Origin: Spirosomataceae bacterium
GTDB lineage: Bacteria; Bacteroidota; Bacteroidia; Cytophagales; Spirosomataceae
Assembly (NCBI GenBank): GCA_025455795.1
Contig: JALOLW010000009.1
Location: 1-21,611 of the forward strand
Direction of reading: 5' to 3'
DNA: 21,611 nt
The notes beneath the pieces were generated by a model. It ran no database searches. It was not told the DNA's origin and saw nothing but the letters and a program-made list of their open reading frames with translations. Position 1 is the stretch's first letter; each line of letters begins with the position of its first letter. Made by a program: the position numbers and the translations under genes. This document shows positions 15,353 through 21,611 of the stretch, one piece after another.

Positions 15353-16678
15353 ATGCGCCTATTTTCTCTTCGTTTACGTGTTTTTTCGTCAAAAGCCTTC
15401 TTCGGGACGGGGGCTTTGCTTTTGCTGACCTTTGTTTCGTTGGCACAGCCTTCCGAAAAGTTTATTAAGGTCATTGTCGCACCCGACCACGCCGATTGGA
15501 CGTACAAAGCGGGCGAAAACGTAAAATTTACGGTGTCGGTCGTTCAAAACGGTAACTTGCTCAAAAACGCTCGCGTGCGTTACGAAATCGGGCCTGAAAA
15601 AATGGAACCCTCTAAAAAAGAGACGCTTACATTGCCCACTGGGAGTGTTACGCTTGAAGGCGGCACGATGAAAACGGGCGGCTTTTTGCGCTGCGTAGCC
15701 ATTGCCGAAGTGGAAGGCAAGGAGTACCGCAACTTGGCCACGGCAGGTTTTGACCCCGTGAGTATCGCCCCGACGGTCGAAAACCCCGCCGATTTTGACG
15801 CTTTTTGGACAACCGCCAAAGCTGACCTCGCCAAAATGCCCATAGACGGCAAAATGACGCTTATCCCCGAGCGTTGCACCGAAAAAACCAACGTTTACCA
15901 CGTCAATCTCCAAAACTTCCGTGCGGGTGCGCGGGTGTACGGGATTTTGTGTGTTCCCAAAAAAGAAGGCAAATATCCCGCTCTCTTGCACGTGCCTGGC
16001 GCGGGCGCACGTCCGTACATGGGCGACATCGCCAACGCCGACAAAGGCATCATCACGCTCCAAATCGGCATCCACGGCGTGCCTGTCACAATGGAAACAT
16101 CGGTCTATAACGACCTCATGGCGGGGGCATTTAGTGGGTATTGGGCGTACAACATGGACGACCGCGACCGTTTTTACTACAAGCGTGTTTATCTCGGCTG
16201 TGTCCGTGCCAACGACTTTTTGACCAGTCTGCCGCAGTTTGACGGGACCAACCTCGCCGTGACGGGCGGAAGTCAAGGCGGAGCGTTGGCCATCGTAACG
16301 GCGGCGTTGGATAGCCGCGTGAAGTGGCTCGGCGCACTCTATCCCGCCCTTTCCGACGTAACAGGCTACCTCAAAGGCCGCGCGGGTGGTTGGCCGCATT
16401 ATTTTGACAAAAACAATTTGGCTTTCAACAACAAAAAAGAAAAAATCGAAACGGCGGGCTACTACGATGTGGTCAATTTTGCCAGAAGGGTCAAAGTACC
16501 AGGATTTTATACCTGGGGCTTCAACGACGAAACCTGCCCACCTACTTCGATGTACGCCGCTTACAATGTCATCACTGCCCCCAAAGAGTTGTTTTTGGCT
16601 TTAGAAACGGGGCATTGGACGTATCCCGAACAAAACGAGAAAGTGACGGGTTGGCTAGTAAGCAAGCTAAAACCGTAA
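15353..16678 (+). CDS. Secreted acetylxylan esterase-like alpha/beta hydrolase (AXE1/cephalosporin-C deacetylase type)
   Basis: A 441-residue exported hydrolase expected to remove acetyl groups from xylan or similar polymers. The longer frame begins with GTG 15332; I prefer ATG 15353 (MRLFSLRLRVFSS...) with a signal peptide ending at FVSLA, before QPSEK. An N-terminal beta domain of about 110 residues (PDHADWTYKAGENVKFTVSV) precedes the hydrolase. Catalytic triad residues in this numbering: S307 in GGSQGG, D392 in GFNDETCPP, and H421 in GHWTYP. The family features HVPGAGARPYMG (oxyanion side) and FDAFW linker are also present. It lies between two glycosyltransferase genes on the other strand and shares a terminator with the GT9 gene. 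No xylanase or other CAZyme is in the window, so the natural substrate is unclear. Confidence 0.88.
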   Translation: MRLFSLRLRVFSSKAFFGTGALLLLTFVSLAQPSEKFIKVIVAPDHADWTYKAGENVKFTVSVVQNGNLLKNARVRYEIGPEKMEPSKKETLTLPTGSVTLEGGTMKTGGFLRCVAIAEVEGKEYRNLATAGFDPVSIAPTVENPADFDAFWTTAKADLAKMPIDGKMTLIPERCTEKTNVYHVNLQNFRAGARVYGILCVPKKEGKYPALLHVPGAGARPYMGDIANADKGIITLQIGIHGVPVTMETSVYNDLMAGAFSGYWAYNMDDRDRFYYKRVYLGCVRANDFLTSLPQFDGTNLAVTGGSQGGALAIVTAALDSRVKWLGALYPALSDVTGYLKGRAGGWPHYFDKNNLAFNNKKEKIETAGYYDVVNFARRVKVPGFYTWGFNDETCPPTSMYAAYNVITAPKELFLALETGHWTYPEQNEKVTGWLVSKLKP

Positions 16679-16693
16679 GAAGAAATCACAAAC

Positions 16694-16712
16694 CCCGCAA
16701 AACTTTTGTGGG
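16694..16712. terminator. Shared bidirectional terminator hairpin
   Basis: CCCGCAA and TTGTGGG (one G-T pair) around AACTT, in the 41-base gap between the convergent esterase and GT9 stops. On the plus strand it is followed by ATTTTGTTT, giving a short U-tract. The inner bases can extend the stem to nine pairs. Confidence 0.6.
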
Positions 16713-16719
16713 ATTTTGT

Positions 16720-17703
16720 TTACCATCTTTGCCGCTTCAATTCTCGAATCTCGAAGTTGAACGACAAATCGTTCATGCACTTGAAGTGGCCTTTGGGGCA
16801 TTTGTGGTGGCCTATTTTGGAGCAAGGCCGGCACGAGAGGTGGCGATTTTCGAGCACCACGAAGTTGGTTTGATACGGGTACATGCCAAAGGCAGGGATA
16901 GTGTTGCCCCAAATCGAATAGACTTTTTTCTTAAACGCCGCCGCCACGTGCATCAAGCCCGTATCGTGGCTAAACACTATCAACGCCTGCTCTACCAACG
17001 AGGCCGACTGATTGAAGTTATACTTGCCACAGGCATTATAGACGAGTTCGGCCCCTACTGCCTGCGCGATAGCTTCCCCGTTGGCGGCGTCTTCTTTTCC
17101 GCCCAAAAGCACGGTGGGATAATCTATTTTTTCGCAAAGCTCAATCATGCGCGGTAGGGGAAGTTTTTTGGTTTCGTGCTGGCCTCCAATTGCATAAACT
17201 ACGTAGCTTTTCTGATGCGATTCGGGAAGCCAATCGCGCTCCACCACGTCGCGGTACGGAATGAAATAATCCAGCCCTCGGTTGTCGTTTTCGACGCCCA
17301 AACTCCTCACAGTGTCCAAATATCGGTCCACAATATGCACATCGGGCAGGGCTTTGATTTTCAGATTGACGTAAAGCCATTTTTCCCAATTGAGCTTATT
17401 GAAACTCAAAGACTCCACGCCCAGTATGGTTTTGAGGGTGAGTGTGCGTAAATTATGGTGCAAATCTATCACCAAATCAAACTTTTCTTGACGGAGTTGT
17501 TGGGCGGTTTGCCAAATACTATCATCGAGCAGGTGGAGTTGGTCTATGTAGGGATTTTGCTCCAACAAGAACCGAAAAGAAGATTTGGTGAGGTAGTGCA
17601 ATTCAATGTCGGGCCGTTGCGTTTTAAGACAACGAATCACGGGCGTGGTCAGGATAATATCCCCGATGGACGAAAACCGGACGATGAGGACTTTGAGCGG
17701 CAT
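16720..17703 (-). CDS. Glycosyltransferase family 9 (heptosyltransferase-like)
   Basis: A 327-residue GT-B enzyme like the ADP-heptose:LPS heptosyltransferases of the inner membrane face. The start MPLKVLIVRFSSIGDIILTTPVI is the family hallmark (SSIGD at 11-15, with D15 in the heptosyltransferase catalytic position). FDLVIDLHHNLR (75-86), GGQHETKKLP (173-182) and SHDTGLMHVAAAF (245-257) are the expected acceptor- and donor-site blocks. The C-terminus carries four cysteines, C291, C294, C302 and C309 (CX2CX7CX6C in CRPCSKIGHHKCPKGHFKC), which could bind zinc. I recall similar clusters in Bacteroidota members of this family, though not in the E. coli enzymes. Its promoter overlaps the divergent promoter of the small membrane protein. 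The sugar transferred may be heptose or another sugar of the LPS core. Confidence 0.9.
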   Translation of the reverse strand: MPLKVLIVRFSSIGDIILTTPVIRCLKTQRPDIELHYLTKSSFRFLLEQNPYIDQLHLLDDSIWQTAQQLRQEKFDLVIDLHHNLRTLTLKTILGVESLSFNKLNWEKWLYVNLKIKALPDVHIVDRYLDTVRSLGVENDNRGLDYFIPYRDVVERDWLPESHQKSYVVYAIGGQHETKKLPLPRMIELCEKIDYPTVLLGGKEDAANGEAIAQAVGAELVYNACGKYNFNQSASLVEQALIVFSHDTGLMHVAAAFKKKVYSIWGNTIPAFGMYPYQTNFVVLENRHLSCRPCSKIGHHKCPKGHFKCMNDLSFNFEIRELKRQRW

Positions 17704-17724
17704 GGCTGCGAAACGGCGACAAAT

Positions 17725-17755
17725 TTTGAGTTTTGTACAAAGCTAATTACTTTTA
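17725..17755 (+). promoter_or_regulatory. Candidate promoter for the small membrane-protein gene
   Basis: TTTG at 17725-17728, exactly 19 bases, then TACTTTTA at 17748-17755, which fits TAnnTTTG except for the last base. The transcript would start about 17 bases before the ATG at 17779. Confidence 0.45.
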
Positions 17756-17771
17756 CTGAAAATCAGTCAAA
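17738..17771 (-). promoter_or_regulatory. Candidate promoter for the GT9 gene, overlapping the plus-strand promoter
   Basis: On the minus strand TAGCTTTG at 17745-17738 is an exact TAnnTTTG match, with TTTG at 17771-17768 about 22 bases upstream (slightly long spacing). It gives a short leader for the GT9 ATG at 17703. It lies inside the spacer of the opposite-strand promoter. Confidence 0.45.
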
Positions 17772-17778
17772 AACGACC

Positions 17779-18105
17779 ATGTCAGAGAATTTTTTTGATG
17801 CCAAAAACGACCGCCGCCTGAGTGTCTATTTGTACCGGCTTGGGTTTGGGCTTTGGTTGGGGTATATCTTGCTGGGAGCGAGTTTTATGAATGAGTACGC
17901 TGCGTACCGCACCCACTGTGCGTTGTTGTGTGCTTTTATGATGGTGGCGGGTCTCTCTGCTTCGCTTTATCACGATTATTACCATGACCATGCCGAGTTT
18001 GAGAAAAAGAAAAAACTACTGATTGTCACTTATTTACTTTTGGCCGTCTTGTTATACTTCTTTGTGTTCAAAGATTCCAACTTTTCCTTTTCATTTGCTT
18101 TTTAA
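17779..18105 (+). CDS. Small three-helix membrane protein, unknown function
   Basis: A 108-residue protein I cannot place in a family. The start is ATG 17779 (MSENFFDAKND); the frame is open further upstream, but that part overlaps the GT9 gene on the other strand and the promoter lies just before this ATG. Three hydrophobic segments are visible: about 18-38 (LYRLGFGLWLGYILLGASF), 45-64 (THCALLCAFMMVAGLSASLY) and 79-97 (KLLIVTYLLLAVLLYFFVF). Between the second and third is a short polar loop with HDYYHDHAEFEKKKK, notable for three His and several acidic residues that might bind metal (speculation). It sits between a divergent glycosyltransferase gene and the downstream DUF3857 gene, 105 bases away. 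Confidence 0.72.
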   Translation: MSENFFDAKNDRRLSVYLYRLGFGLWLGYILLGASFMNEYAAYRTHCALLCAFMMVAGLSASLYHDYYHDHAEFEKKKKLLIVTYLLLAVLLYFFVFKDSNFSFSFAF

Positions 18106-18134
18106 ATCGCACACGTTCACCCCGTAATCTACCT

Positions 18135-18142
18135 TACATTTG
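18135..18142 (+). promoter_or_regulatory. -7-like element before the DUF3857 gene
   Basis: TACATTTG at 18135-18142 matches TAnnTTTG exactly, but I see no TTTG at the right distance upstream. It would give a leader of about 60 bases containing the hairpin at 18176-18191. Confidence 0.3.
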
Positions 18143-18175
18143 ACTGCTCACAGGGCGGCGATGTTCGGGATTAAT

Positions 18176-18191
18176 CCCCTCTTGGGAGGGG
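18176..18191. repeat. Hairpin in the leader of the DUF3857 gene
   Basis: CCCCTC and GAGGGG around TTGG, ending 19 bases before the ATG. It may be a terminator remnant of the upstream gene (no T-run follows), a palindromic repeat unit, or a hairpin affecting ribosome access. Confidence 0.45.
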
Positions 18192-18210
18192 TCATCGAAG
18201 GCTTTATCTT

Positions 18211-20163
18211 ATGAAACTACTCCTTTCGCTTTTGCTCACCACCGTTACTTTGGCACTCCACGCACAAAGTTTGGATTTTGTCAAAGTCATCGCGCAGCAC
18301 AAGGTCAGCTCGCAGCTTGCCACACTCTCCGAAAACGAAGCTAAAGAAACGGGCGTAGTACTTCAAAATCAGATAGTTATTGAATACGCTTTCGATAGTA
18401 CGGGTCAGTTTGGGTGTTATCAAGGCGTACTCAAACGGGTTCGTATCAACGACGCCAAGTCGCTCGAAATGTACAACAAAATCGTGCTGCCCGTTCCCAA
18501 TACCAATGACCTGCTGTATCTCAAAGCCCGTAGTTTTGGCAAAAACGGGACGGTCAAAGAAGTGGGCTTAGAGGCCGTCAAAGAACTCGAAGAAGAAGGA
18601 CGGGTCTATAAAATTTTGGCCGTGGAAGGACTCGAAATCGGCGGTGAACTCGAATACATCAGCCTTTTTCAGCGCGGTGGGTCGCTGTTTGGGTCCGAAA
18701 TCCTTCAAAGCGAGATTCCCGTCCGAAGTGCCGAGGTGCGTATTGTCACGCCGAGTTATTTGCAGTTTGAGGCCAAAGTGTATAACGCCCAAGCCGATAT
18801 TTCTTCTGACACGCTCAATCAAAAACGCACACTTAGTATCAAAGTGAAGGATTTACTGCCACTTTGGGAAGAAAAATACGCCAACCTCAAAGCCAACTTG
18901 GTCAAGGCCGACTATAAACTTTCGTATAATTTGAGCCGAGGCGAGGAGCGGCTTTACACTTGGCAAAGTGCCGCCGAGACGTTTTACGATTACATCCAAA
19001 CGGGCGCAGAAGAATCACGAAAAGAAGTGGATGCGTTTTTGACCAAAGAAAAAATCAAAGGACTCGCGCCCGAAGCCGCCATCAAAAAATTGGAGGCTTA
19101 CGTCAAAACCAGCATCGCCCTCAAAGAAGAGGAAGAATCGGGCGACGCTGCCGATGTTCTCAAAAAACAGTATGCTTCCAAAGCGGGCATGATGCGCCTC
19201 TACGTGGCGGCGTTGGAAGCCCTCAAAATCCCTTACGAAATTGTGGTAGGATGTAGCCGTGCCGACGCGGTGTTTGACAAAGACTTCGATTCGTGGAGTT
19301 TTTTGGACGAGTATCTGTTGTATTTTCCCCAAACCAAGAAATTTTTGGACCCCGCCACGCCCGTCTATCGCTATGGCATGATAGACCAATACATGGAGGG
19401 CAACTACGCGCTTTTTATCCAAAAGAAAAAAGAAGGCAGCGAGTTTGTACCCGTGGGTGAGGTGCGCATGATTCCGTTTTCGACCATCGCCGACAACCAC
19501 GACGACCTCAACATGGAGCTGTCGTTTGCGCCCACCATGGACCAAATCAAAGGCAAAGTGACCCGCAGCATGACAGGCCACCAAGCGGCACAGTTGCGGC
19601 CATACTACTATTTTACGAAGGCCGAAGACGACCGCAAAAACCTCACGCACGAGGTGATTAAATCCACCCTCAAACCCGATGTAACCTACACCAATCCGCA
19701 AGTCAAAAACCTCAATCTCAACACCGAAGAAGCCTACAAGCCTTTTTTGCTCACGACTGATTTCAGCCTCAAAAGTGTGGTGGAAAGAGCGGGCAAAAAG
19801 TATTTGTTTAAGGTAGGCGAGATGATAGGGCCGCAGGTAGAAATGTACAACGAGCGTCCGCGACAGTACGGCATAGACATGGGCAATGCCCACAGCTACA
19901 AGCGGGTTATCAAAGTACAAATCCCCGCAGGCTACAAAGTGAGCGGCATGGAAGCCCTCAAACGCAGCATCACCGACGGCAAAACCGACCCCGTGATGGG
20001 CTTTGTGTCAGACTATAAATTGGAAAACAACCTGCTCACTATCAACATCAGCGAGTTTTACAAGGAAGCCCTCCAACCCATAGTGATTTATGACACGTTC
20101 CAAAAAATCATCAACGCCGCCGCCGACTTCAACAAAGTGACGCTGGTGCTGGAGAAAATTTAA
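18211..20163 (+). CDS. Secreted DUF3857 / transglutaminase-like protein, probably catalytically inactive
   Basis: A 650-residue exported protein. Signal peptide MKLLLSLLLTTVTLALHAQ is followed by a beta-rich DUF3857-like domain (about 45-225: VVLQNQIVIEYAF, DAKSLEMYNKIVLP, LEIGGELEYISLFQRGGSLFG), then a helical transglutaminase-like domain (about 285-385) and a C-terminal beta domain. In active relatives the core carries a Cys at the start of a helix, a His on the next strand, and an Asp in a LDPT-type turn. Here the helix reads QYASKAGMMRLYVAALEAL, with no Cys (S323 or A322 instead). The strand WSFLDEYLLYFP has no His, while D380 in FLDPAT remains. This suggests a pseudo-enzyme, used as a binding or scaffold module in the periplasm. 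It follows the small membrane protein by 105 bases; its partner and role are unknown. Confidence 0.78.
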   Translation: MKLLLSLLLTTVTLALHAQSLDFVKVIAQHKVSSQLATLSENEAKETGVVLQNQIVIEYAFDSTGQFGCYQGVLKRVRINDAKSLEMYNKIVLPVPNTNDLLYLKARSFGKNGTVKEVGLEAVKELEEEGRVYKILAVEGLEIGGELEYISLFQRGGSLFGSEILQSEIPVRSAEVRIVTPSYLQFEAKVYNAQADISSDTLNQKRTLSIKVKDLLPLWEEKYANLKANLVKADYKLSYNLSRGEERLYTWQSAAETFYDYIQTGAEESRKEVDAFLTKEKIKGLAPEAAIKKLEAYVKTSIALKEEEESGDAADVLKKQYASKAGMMRLYVAALEALKIPYEIVVGCSRADAVFDKDFDSWSFLDEYLLYFPQTKKFLDPATPVYRYGMIDQYMEGNYALFIQKKKEGSEFVPVGEVRMIPFSTIADNHDDLNMELSFAPTMDQIKGKVTRSMTGHQAAQLRPYYYFTKAEDDRKNLTHEVIKSTLKPDVTYTNPQVKNLNLNTEEAYKPFLLTTDFSLKSVVERAGKKYLFKVGEMIGPQVEMYNERPRQYGIDMGNAHSYKRVIKVQIPAGYKVSGMEALKRSITDGKTDPVMGFVSDYKLENNLLTINISEFYKEALQPIVIYDTFQKIINAAADFNKVTLVLEKI

Positions 20164-20181
20164 AAAGTACAATGATTTCTT

Positions 20182-20313
20182 TTAGGTGGAGGTAATCGTA
20201 TTGCCTTGCACACTACCGCGCTGTGTACCGCTCAAATGATTGGCACTGTTCAACTTCCTCACAAATCCCGTCGGGTGATGCACCAGAGAGAGTTCGTTGC
20301 CCTCAAACTTCAT
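20182..20313 (-). pseudogene. Small ORF after the immunity gene, possible RHS-core remnant
   Basis: A 43-residue frame beginning at ATG 20313, 19 bases after the immunity stop. MKFEGNELSLVHHPTGFV resembles the strand pattern of RHS repeats (a residue run like YEGNxLSxIxHPEGxV), then NSANHLSGTQRGS leads to the stop. In RHS loci, fragments of core or old toxin ends are often left behind the immunity gene. It could also be a tiny real gene or chance. Identity uncertain. Confidence 0.35.
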
Positions 20314-20332
20314 GTTTTTGAGGTAAGTCTTT

Positions 20333-20758
20333 CTAACTTATATTTCCTATCACTGGATATTTTTCTAAAATTTCTTTCAATTGATGTATTACATTGTCAA
20401 TTGAAGCACTGTCCGTCTCCAAATCAAAGATAAATTGAATACTCCCAAACTCTGGCTTTGCAATTCCTTTCCACTTAATATTGCCTGTTACATCAATTTT
20501 TCCTTCTAAATATAACCCTTCTTCCATTGCTGCAAATTCAACTTTTTGAGTTAAATTATTTTTTAATTTAATCAAGTGGTTATAGAATTGTTGAAATTCA
20601 TCAGATCGAAAATTCGTTCCATAGATACCTTTAAACCCAAAAAAATTTATTTTCACTTCTGAGTTAAGCCAATTACCATCCCAATAATCATTGTCATTTT
20701 GGTATAGCCTTTCAAGTACATCTATCTGTACGTAGTTATCTCCTGATCGAAGTATCAT
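20333..20758 (-). CDS. WapI-like immunity protein for the RHS toxin
   Basis: A 141-residue cytoplasmic protein with no signal peptide. I start at ATG 20758 (MILRSGDNYVQIDVLERLY); the frame runs on to 20797, but that would overlap the toxin gene's end. It carries the block NDNDYWDGNWLNSEVKI, which I recognise from WapI-type immunity proteins (the antidote family of the B. subtilis WapA toxin), and ends ILEKYPVIGNIS, also typical. It begins 13 bases after the toxin stop, so translation may be coupled. Base composition is clearly more AT-rich than the neighbouring host genes. It should bind the DUF4258-type toxin domain made by the upstream gene and neutralise it; this pairing is inferred from position and family. 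Confidence 0.82.
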   Translation of the reverse strand: MILRSGDNYVQIDVLERLYQNDNDYWDGNWLNSEVKINFFGFKGIYGTNFRSDEFQQFYNHLIKLKNNLTQKVEFAAMEEGLYLEGKIDVTGNIKWKGIAKPEFGSIQFIFDLETDSASIDNVIHQLKEILEKYPVIGNIS

Positions 20759-20771
20759 GATTTTTAAAATT

Positions 20772-21611
20772 TTATTGAGGGATGACAGTAATAACATCTC
20801 CAGCTTGATTAGTAATAACTTTCAAGTTATCTTTAATGAACACCGTAGTTCCAGGAGTATTTCCAACTGTTTTTATAGTTGGATTCTTGATGACATCTAA
20901 TACTGCACTTGGCGAAATAACTCCGCGAGCTTGCATTTGGTCAAGAGCATGACCAGTAAATTTTGTTCCGTCAATTGTAGTAGGTTGATTCCTTGTTACT
21001 ATCTTTAAAATATCTCCACTACGTCCAACAGGTGTTTTAGCAAGTTTATGCCCAGAAGTAACGACGTTATCAACTGAATTTTGAAGATTTATTTCGATAC
21101 CATTAATACTTCTTGCCCCAGAAGTTACCCCGCCCGATACCGTCAAAAATCCACCTACTCCCGTACGAATTCTGTCATTGTAGCTATCAAACCCTTGACC
21201 TCCAAGGTGATTTTGTACACCCCTACCCGTAAACACCTGCCCCATGGCATACAATCCATCCGCAACACCATAAGAAAGCTGCCCAAAAAAGTTACTCGAA
21301 GCACGCCAATTATCAAAAAAATCGGGTTTATACGCGCTGATTGTTGCATTTTCCTGCCATTCTGTTCCCGTCCAAGTCCATGAACCCTTGGGATTGGTCA
21401 CAACAGCACCCTTTGCATAAATCTTAGCGGCTTCTTCCCCTTGTGGACAATCTGGACACCAACCGTCGGGGTCGGTATATCTCATGGGACTGCGCCAAAA
21501 AGCACTGTATGGCGATAAATGTACCTGATTGGGGTGGTCGGCGAGGGCATCCATCGTCGTCCATCCCCCAATGGATTTATCCAACCACCGCCCGCCAAAA
21601 TCAGTCAATCC
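20772..21611 (-). CDS. RHS protein C-terminal end with DUF4258-type toxin domain (5' end outside window)
   Basis: The last 279 residues of a large RHS polymorphic toxin; the frame is open at the window edge. At the start is the RHS core end: TDFGGRWLDKSIGGWTTMDALAD, then LSPYSAFWRSPMRYTDPDG, a variant of the usual GARxYDPxIGRxxxxDP...YxYxxNNPxxxxDPxG. The variable end follows: a short Cys pair (WCPDCPQG), a linker with GSWTWTGTEWQ, a glycine-rich pretoxin region (GQLSYGVADGLYAMGQVF, RTGVGGFLTVSGGVTSGAR), and a toxin domain of about 65 residues. That domain, starting near TKFTGHALDQMQARG with His 59 residues from the end and closing LKVITNQAGDVITVIP, matches DUF4258, a group placed among RelE/barnase-like (BECR) RNases. 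Target RNA is unknown. The immunity gene follows directly. Confidence 0.85.
   Translation of the reverse strand, partial: GLTDFGGRWLDKSIGGWTTMDALADHPNQVHLSPYSAFWRSPMRYTDPDGWCPDCPQGEEAAKIYAKGAVVTNPKGSWTWTGTEWQENATISAYKPDFFDNWRASSNFFGQLSYGVADGLYAMGQVFTGRGVQNHLGGQGFDSYNDRIRTGVGGFLTVSGGVTSGARSINGIEINLQNSVDNVVTSGHKLAKTPVGRSGDILKIVTRNQPTTIDGTKFTGHALDQMQARGVISPSAVLDVIKNPTIKTVGNTPGTTVFIKDNLKVITNQAGDVITVIPQ

Noticed and set aside
15389..16399. Minus-strand open frame (336 codons) opposite the esterase
   Set aside because: The plus frame carries the complete Ser-Asp-His triad; the antisense frame is Arg/His/Cys-rich without structure.
17455..17778. 108-codon upstream extension of the small membrane protein
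   Set aside because: It overlaps the GT9 gene on the other strand and the promoter region; ATG 17779 starts the structured part.
1..21611. CRISPR array, tRNA/rRNA genes, insertion sequence or prophage
   Set aside because: No regularly spaced direct repeats, cloverleaf-like segments, transposase, integrase or phage structural genes were found by eye.

Overview
The window looks like chromosome from a Bacteroidota member, most likely a Cytophagales/Spirosomaceae-type bacterium (inference). The evidence is a SusC/SusD pair, two DUF6089-type outer-membrane barrels beside NAD kinase, an RHS gene with a Bacteroidota-style core, start codons without clear Shine-Dalgarno sequences, and promoter-like TTTG/TAnnTTTG elements. 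Coding DNA is of medium GC, and long intergenic stretches are very AT-rich. I saw no tRNA, rRNA, CRISPR array, transposase or integrase.

Layout. 1-1556 (+): the 3' part of lysS, then a stand-alone protein with a PD-(D/E)XK-like nuclease signature. 1573-5350 (-): a probable operon, read nadK, two tandem DUF6089 outer-membrane proteins, then an enolase-superfamily dipeptide epimerase. 5616-8006 (-): an AEC-family permease and, upstream of it, a histidinol-phosphate-aminotransferase-like enzyme with a twin-arginine export signal; a nested palindromic element lies between them. 8007-8822: a long gap with a very AT-rich half, a promoter-like site, and a structured half that would form a ~390-nt leader for the next operon. 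8823-14156 (+): susC-like TonB-dependent transporter, susD-like lipoprotein and a small Ig-like lipoprotein, closed by a strong rho-independent terminator. 14240-17703: two glycosyltransferases on the minus strand (GT4-type and GT9-type) flanking a secreted acetylxylan-esterase-like hydrolase on the plus strand. 17779-20163 (+): a small three-helix membrane protein and a secreted DUF3857/transglutaminase-like protein that appears to have lost catalytic residues. 20182-21611 (-): the C-terminal end of an RHS protein carrying a DUF4258-type toxin domain, its WapI-like immunity gene, and a small leftover ORF, in DNA that turns AT-rich.

How the genes fit together. The susCD-lipoprotein unit is a nutrient-uptake system at the outer membrane, substrate unknown. 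The esterase may deacetylate polysaccharide outside the cytoplasm, but no glycoside hydrolase lies beside it. The GT4 and GT9 genes suggest LPS or surface-polysaccharide synthesis. The RHS end is a polymorphic toxin-immunity module for contact-dependent competition. The parts most worth a second look are this module, the exported aminotransferase, the palindrome inside the susD signal peptide, the susC leader, and the tandem DUF6089 genes separated by one in-frame stop.
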